Origin: Trichoplax sp. H2
Taxonomy: Eukaryota; Placozoa; Uniplacotomia; Trichoplacea
DNA length: 64,000 nucleotides
Assembly (NCBI GenBank): GCA_003344405.1
Contig: NOWV01000016.1
Coordinates: 620,001 to 684,000, forward strand
Direction: 5' to 3'
Shown here: piece by piece, positions 60,435 to 64,000 of the stretch
Layout of the letters: each line of letters starts with the position of its first letter
Position numbering within the stretch: the stretch's first letter is position 1
Position numbers and translations under genes: made by a program
Notes under the pieces: generated by a model
The model's input: the letters and a program-made list of their open reading frames with translations, nothing else
What the model was told of the DNA's origin: nothing
Database searches by the model: none

Positions 60435-63400
60435 ATGAGATCTATTTTACTCTTTTATATAGTTATCACTATAATTTCTTTATACGTTATCAAGCCTGCT
60501 AAGACTACATCGGCCCGTCTACGGTGTGGTATATCATTAGATAAAAGGAAAGAAGATTATATTCATTCTCGATATCCTCGACATACACCGATCCATCAGC
60601 CAGTACAAGATGATGGAGCGCTCTATTTCAATGGTAAGGATACTATTCAATTGCCAATTGAAAGTATAGAAATAAGTCGTGGCTTCAGTATTGAATTTTG
60701 GATTAAAGTAGAGGGTGGACAACACGCCAATACTATTATCGTTGGGCTTTATGATCGTTGTTTCTTAAGGTATCAAAGTTTAATAATTGGATTAAAGAAC
60801 AGGAATCAACATCGACAGTCTACTCTATATTACTCATTGCAAACAGATAGTTTCAATTCAATGAGTACTATTGAAGGGCCCACAACTGTCACTATTGGAA
60901 AATGGCTCCATGTCGCTGCAACCTATAACCAAAAAAAAATGCAGCTTTATATTAATGGAGCACGAATGGGCACTGATACACGACAAAAGGGCCAATTATT
61001 GGCTAATCACTCAGCACTATGCCGAGCTATTTATATTGGAGGCGGTCATGGTGATGGACAACAAAATAATGGCACCGATGACAACTTTAATCAATATTAC
61101 CGTGGCAGTATCGATCATTTTCGCATCTATAATTACTCTCGATCACATAGGTCTATTAAGCGTGACATAGATCAATTGAATCATGCAAGCCGTTATCATC
61201 ACTATCATCATCAGCATCATCAGCATCATCTCCATCATCGTCATCATCGTCATCATTCTCGTCATCACCATCGTCATCACAACAATAGCAACCATATTCA
61301 TGATTCAATGGGTTTAATTTATCAAGAATCATTTGATGGTATCGTCCGTTGGACAACACCAAAATTAAATAAACCTAAAAGAATTCATTCTACACGCCAT
61401 GAAAGTTATCATCAAATTGAAATTTATCCACCGCCATGTGGTTTAACATTATGTGATAATCATGAAATTATCAAGACTTATTTGGCTCACTATCCTGATT
61501 GGCAACATACACCTAAGTTGGTACAATATCGCCTAATTAATATCTACAACGATGATGGCAGTAATCCACTAGTAACTCAACAACAGATACAACGGCAACA
61601 CCAATACCTACTGAATCATTTTGCACCATATGGGATCCAGTGGAAACTTCATGAACATAAAATATATAATACAACATTGAGACAGCGCCATGTCTTGGTC
61701 GGTTGTAAATCGAGCATGATTGCTGATGATATTTGCCAAGAAGAATGCAATAGTGTCATTACTGGCTATGATGGTGGCGATTGTTTATCAGGTTCACAAC
61801 ATCAAATTGATGAATTATGTGATAGCAATAACATTGGAAATGGAATCTGTGATAATCAATGCAACTATCGGCATTATAATTGGGATGATGGCGATTGTTG
61901 TCTTCTCAACTCAATCTCAACAGCTACCACTACTACAAGCAATTGTGTTGATCCCGATTCTCCTCACCGGAATTATCTGTCAATTGAAGAATATAAAAAT
62001 ACTATTAATTTAACCAATGAAAATTATTTAAATATCTACTTTGGACATTGGACATGGGAAGATTTACTTGGTATTGCTACTTTTCCATGGGAACGCCATG
62101 TCAAAACCTTGCTAGGTGGAACAATCTTGAAAGCAACCCATTATGGTCATACTGGTCACTTAGATATTATGATTCATGAAATTGGCCATAACTTAGGTTT
62201 ATGGCATGTTCATCATGGTATATCGGAAATGAAATGTAGTGATCCATGCTACGAACGTTATCCATCGATGGAATTAGGTGATTTATGCTCCGATACAGCA
62301 CCTACACCGCTTAATAATTTATGCCTATCCCCTCTATCTCGCGATGATGCATGCTATGATCATTTAAAGTATAATAATACGCCGTATCGTAATTTTATGA
62401 GTTATTCTAACGGATCGTGCTTGCATAAAACTTTTACACCACAGCAAGTAGCTCGTATGCATTGCTATATTGATCAACATTATACTTCTTGGTTGGTTGA
62501 TGATGATCCAGCACCTTCGATTATTCCAATTCCACCACAAATACTATCTAACGATCATCAACAATTACAAATTGCGTGGATATCACCGTTGCGTGATCAA
62601 CGTCATCAAGTATGCGAACATTGTCATTCCAATGGAGCTCTAGTTCAATTTGCAACTAAAGTATCATCACCATTTACTTATCGTACAACTGGTATGAATA
62701 TTTGGTCGCCTGAAGTAGCCTTAAAAGGTTCGCCCGATGCTAAAGCATGTGAATATGATAGGTATGCATGGATTGCACATGAATATTGCAATAGTACATG
62801 TTATGTCGAGGTCGGTTTTGATCAGTTGGTTGTTGGACGCCAATTAAAAATATGGGTTACTGGTAATTATAAAAGTGCTCGCGCTTTACATGATATTATA
62901 TTATATTATCAAGATGGGAGCAAAGAATCATTAGGAAGTCAAGCGGTCCAATGCGATCAGCCATTTACAACACCTTTATGGTCAAGTAAGATACTAACGC
63001 ATTTAAAGATTTACATTTCTCATCCTGATGTAGGTATCGATTCCGTCCAACTAACTTCATCGCAACATCATAGCGTTTGTGATCATTGCCAACTGCTAAC
63101 TTATCGTGTTCATCGCCAACCACCATTTTATTCAAATCAATCGTCGATGATAACAACTACAACTCATTTTCTAGATTTATGGACGAAGCCATCGGTTAAT
63201 TATATCTATACTGTCCAAGCTATTAGTAATAACCGAACTGGACCTCTATCATCACCTTTGCGTTATTTCTTCAAAGAAGGCTTTTGTGGCAATGGTATAA
63301 TTGAAAATGATGAAAGTTGCGATGACGGTAATCGGCATGATGGTGATGGTTGTAATCTTCGTTGTCAAGTTGAAGAATTTTTTCATTGTCAGCATCAACC

Positions 63401-64000
63401 GAGTCTTTGCTATTATCACCTGAATGATGATATATGTGAAGAATTTGAGGAGAGAGTTAGTCCTCATGATTGTGGATTTTATACACCGAAAGGATTTCGT
63501 GATCAATGGGCTTCTCATGCCGTTGCAAATCCCGAATTTCAAGGAGAAAAATGTAGCGATTTTGAAACATTATTATTAGGACCTCCATCTGTTGATCAAG
63601 TAAATGGCATACTTTACTAATTATTGAATGCTATTTTTATAATATCTTATACTTAAAATATCGTAAAATGTTAAGTATTTTAACTACAAAGTTAACTTAT
63701 GGCTTTCTTTTCATTTTTATTGTTTTATATCAGAAATGTACATCTAATCTGGATATGAAATCGTTTTGGCAAGAACTTCCTGTAGCTTGGTATCCATGCG
63801 GTCATCATTATGAAGATGCAAATTTTTGGATTCAAGTAAGCTTCCAGCGTTCAGTTGTTGCATCATCAGTATTGATCTATTTAGCTACAGATGGCAATAT
63901 CGTATTATATACTAAAAGAGTAAGGATATATGTTCAACTAATCGATACAGAAGATAACGTTCACGAAATTACACCTAATGGTATCTTGGCATCATGCAAT
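60435..64000 (+). CDS. Pappalysin-type secreted metalloprotease (PAPP-A family), partial
   Basis: Pappalysins are secreted metzincins that cleave IGF-binding proteins in vertebrates. Exon 1 is 60435-63599 (1055 codons), ending at donor GTAAAT; exon 2 begins at 63734 (codon boundary) and runs off the window. Signal peptide 1-25; laminin-G domain about 60-235 (GALYFNGKDTIQL, GKWLHVAATYN); a histidine-rich insert about 254-282; Lin12/Notch repeats about 430-485 (GYDGGDC, NWDDGDCC); catalytic HEIGHNLGLWH at 581-591 with zinc ligands H581, H585, H591 and base E582; and Met-turn MSY at 655-657. A further cysteine-rich Notch-like repeat lies near 951 (GDGCNLRC) and FYTPKGFRDQWAS matches PAPP-A. Exon 2 carries YPCGHHY and FWIQVSFQRS. 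The complement-control repeats of the vertebrate C-terminus would lie beyond the window. Confidence 0.92.
61195..61280 (+). repeat. CAT-triplet repeat encoding the histidine-rich insert of pappalysin
   Basis: Imperfect CATCATCNN nine-base units encode His-His-X repeats (HHYHHQHHQHHLHHRHHRHH). They sit between the laminin-G domain and the pro-catalytic region and stay in frame. Vertebrate PAPP-A has no such tract that I know of. Confidence 0.85.

Noticed and set aside
1-64000. tRNA, rRNA, snRNA and recognisable transposase or reverse-transcriptase genes
   Set aside because: I looked for T-loop, snRNA and polymerase or transposase motifs by eye and saw none; a covariance or profile search would be decisive.

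Overview
This is AT-rich, intron-dense animal DNA with no bacterial features. The gene content (Rap GEF C3G, SAGA subunit TADA1, GFI1 with a SNAG motif, RPAP2, Rab geranylgeranyl transferase beta, pappalysin), short GT-AG introns and near-human exon and protein structure fit an early-branching metazoan. A placozoan (Trichoplax or relative) is my best guess; this is inference, not a database result. Almost all genes are split, so the spans below include introns and the exons are listed in the evidence.

Layout: 1-640, palindromic GTAC simple repeats and a tandem duplication. 1967-9589 (-), a complete 23-exon RAPGEF1/C3G gene. 9999-11071, a cysteine-rich reading frame (-) and a four-exon gene for a 67-residue protein (+). 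11.1-16.4 kb, mostly empty, with an in-frame 69-bp duplication and one or two exon-like segments. 16472-19401 (-), a complete 11-exon TADA1. 19.5-20.94 kb, GTAC palindromes and seven copies of a ~105-bp repeat between the divergent TADA1 and TEX264-like A. 21111-22644 (+), TEX264-like A. 24106-28089 (-), a probable four-helix MS4A/CD20-like protein. 28.8-29.3 kb, duplicated and TA-rich repeats. 30169-31329 (-), TEX264-like B. 31.68-32.54 kb, three copies of a ~300-bp repeat with a foldback hairpin. 33867-38522 (-), GFI1/senseless. 38.5-48.6 kb, an apparent desert holding two isolated coding-like exons, a structured-RNA candidate and an assembly gap. 48620-52809 (-), RPAP2. 53960-57224 (+), RABGGTB, 331 residues. 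60435-64000 (+), a pappalysin metalloprotease that runs off the window.

The genes do not form a pathway. RAPGEF1 is Rap signalling at the membrane, TADA1 and RPAP2 serve RNA polymerase II transcription, GFI1 is a repressor, RABGGTB prenylates Rabs, the TEX264-like proteins are ER-membrane proteins, and pappalysin is secreted. Their grouping looks like ancient linkage: GFI1 and RPAP2 are neighbours in human 1p22, while GFI1B, RAPGEF1 and PAPPA lie together on human 9q33-34.
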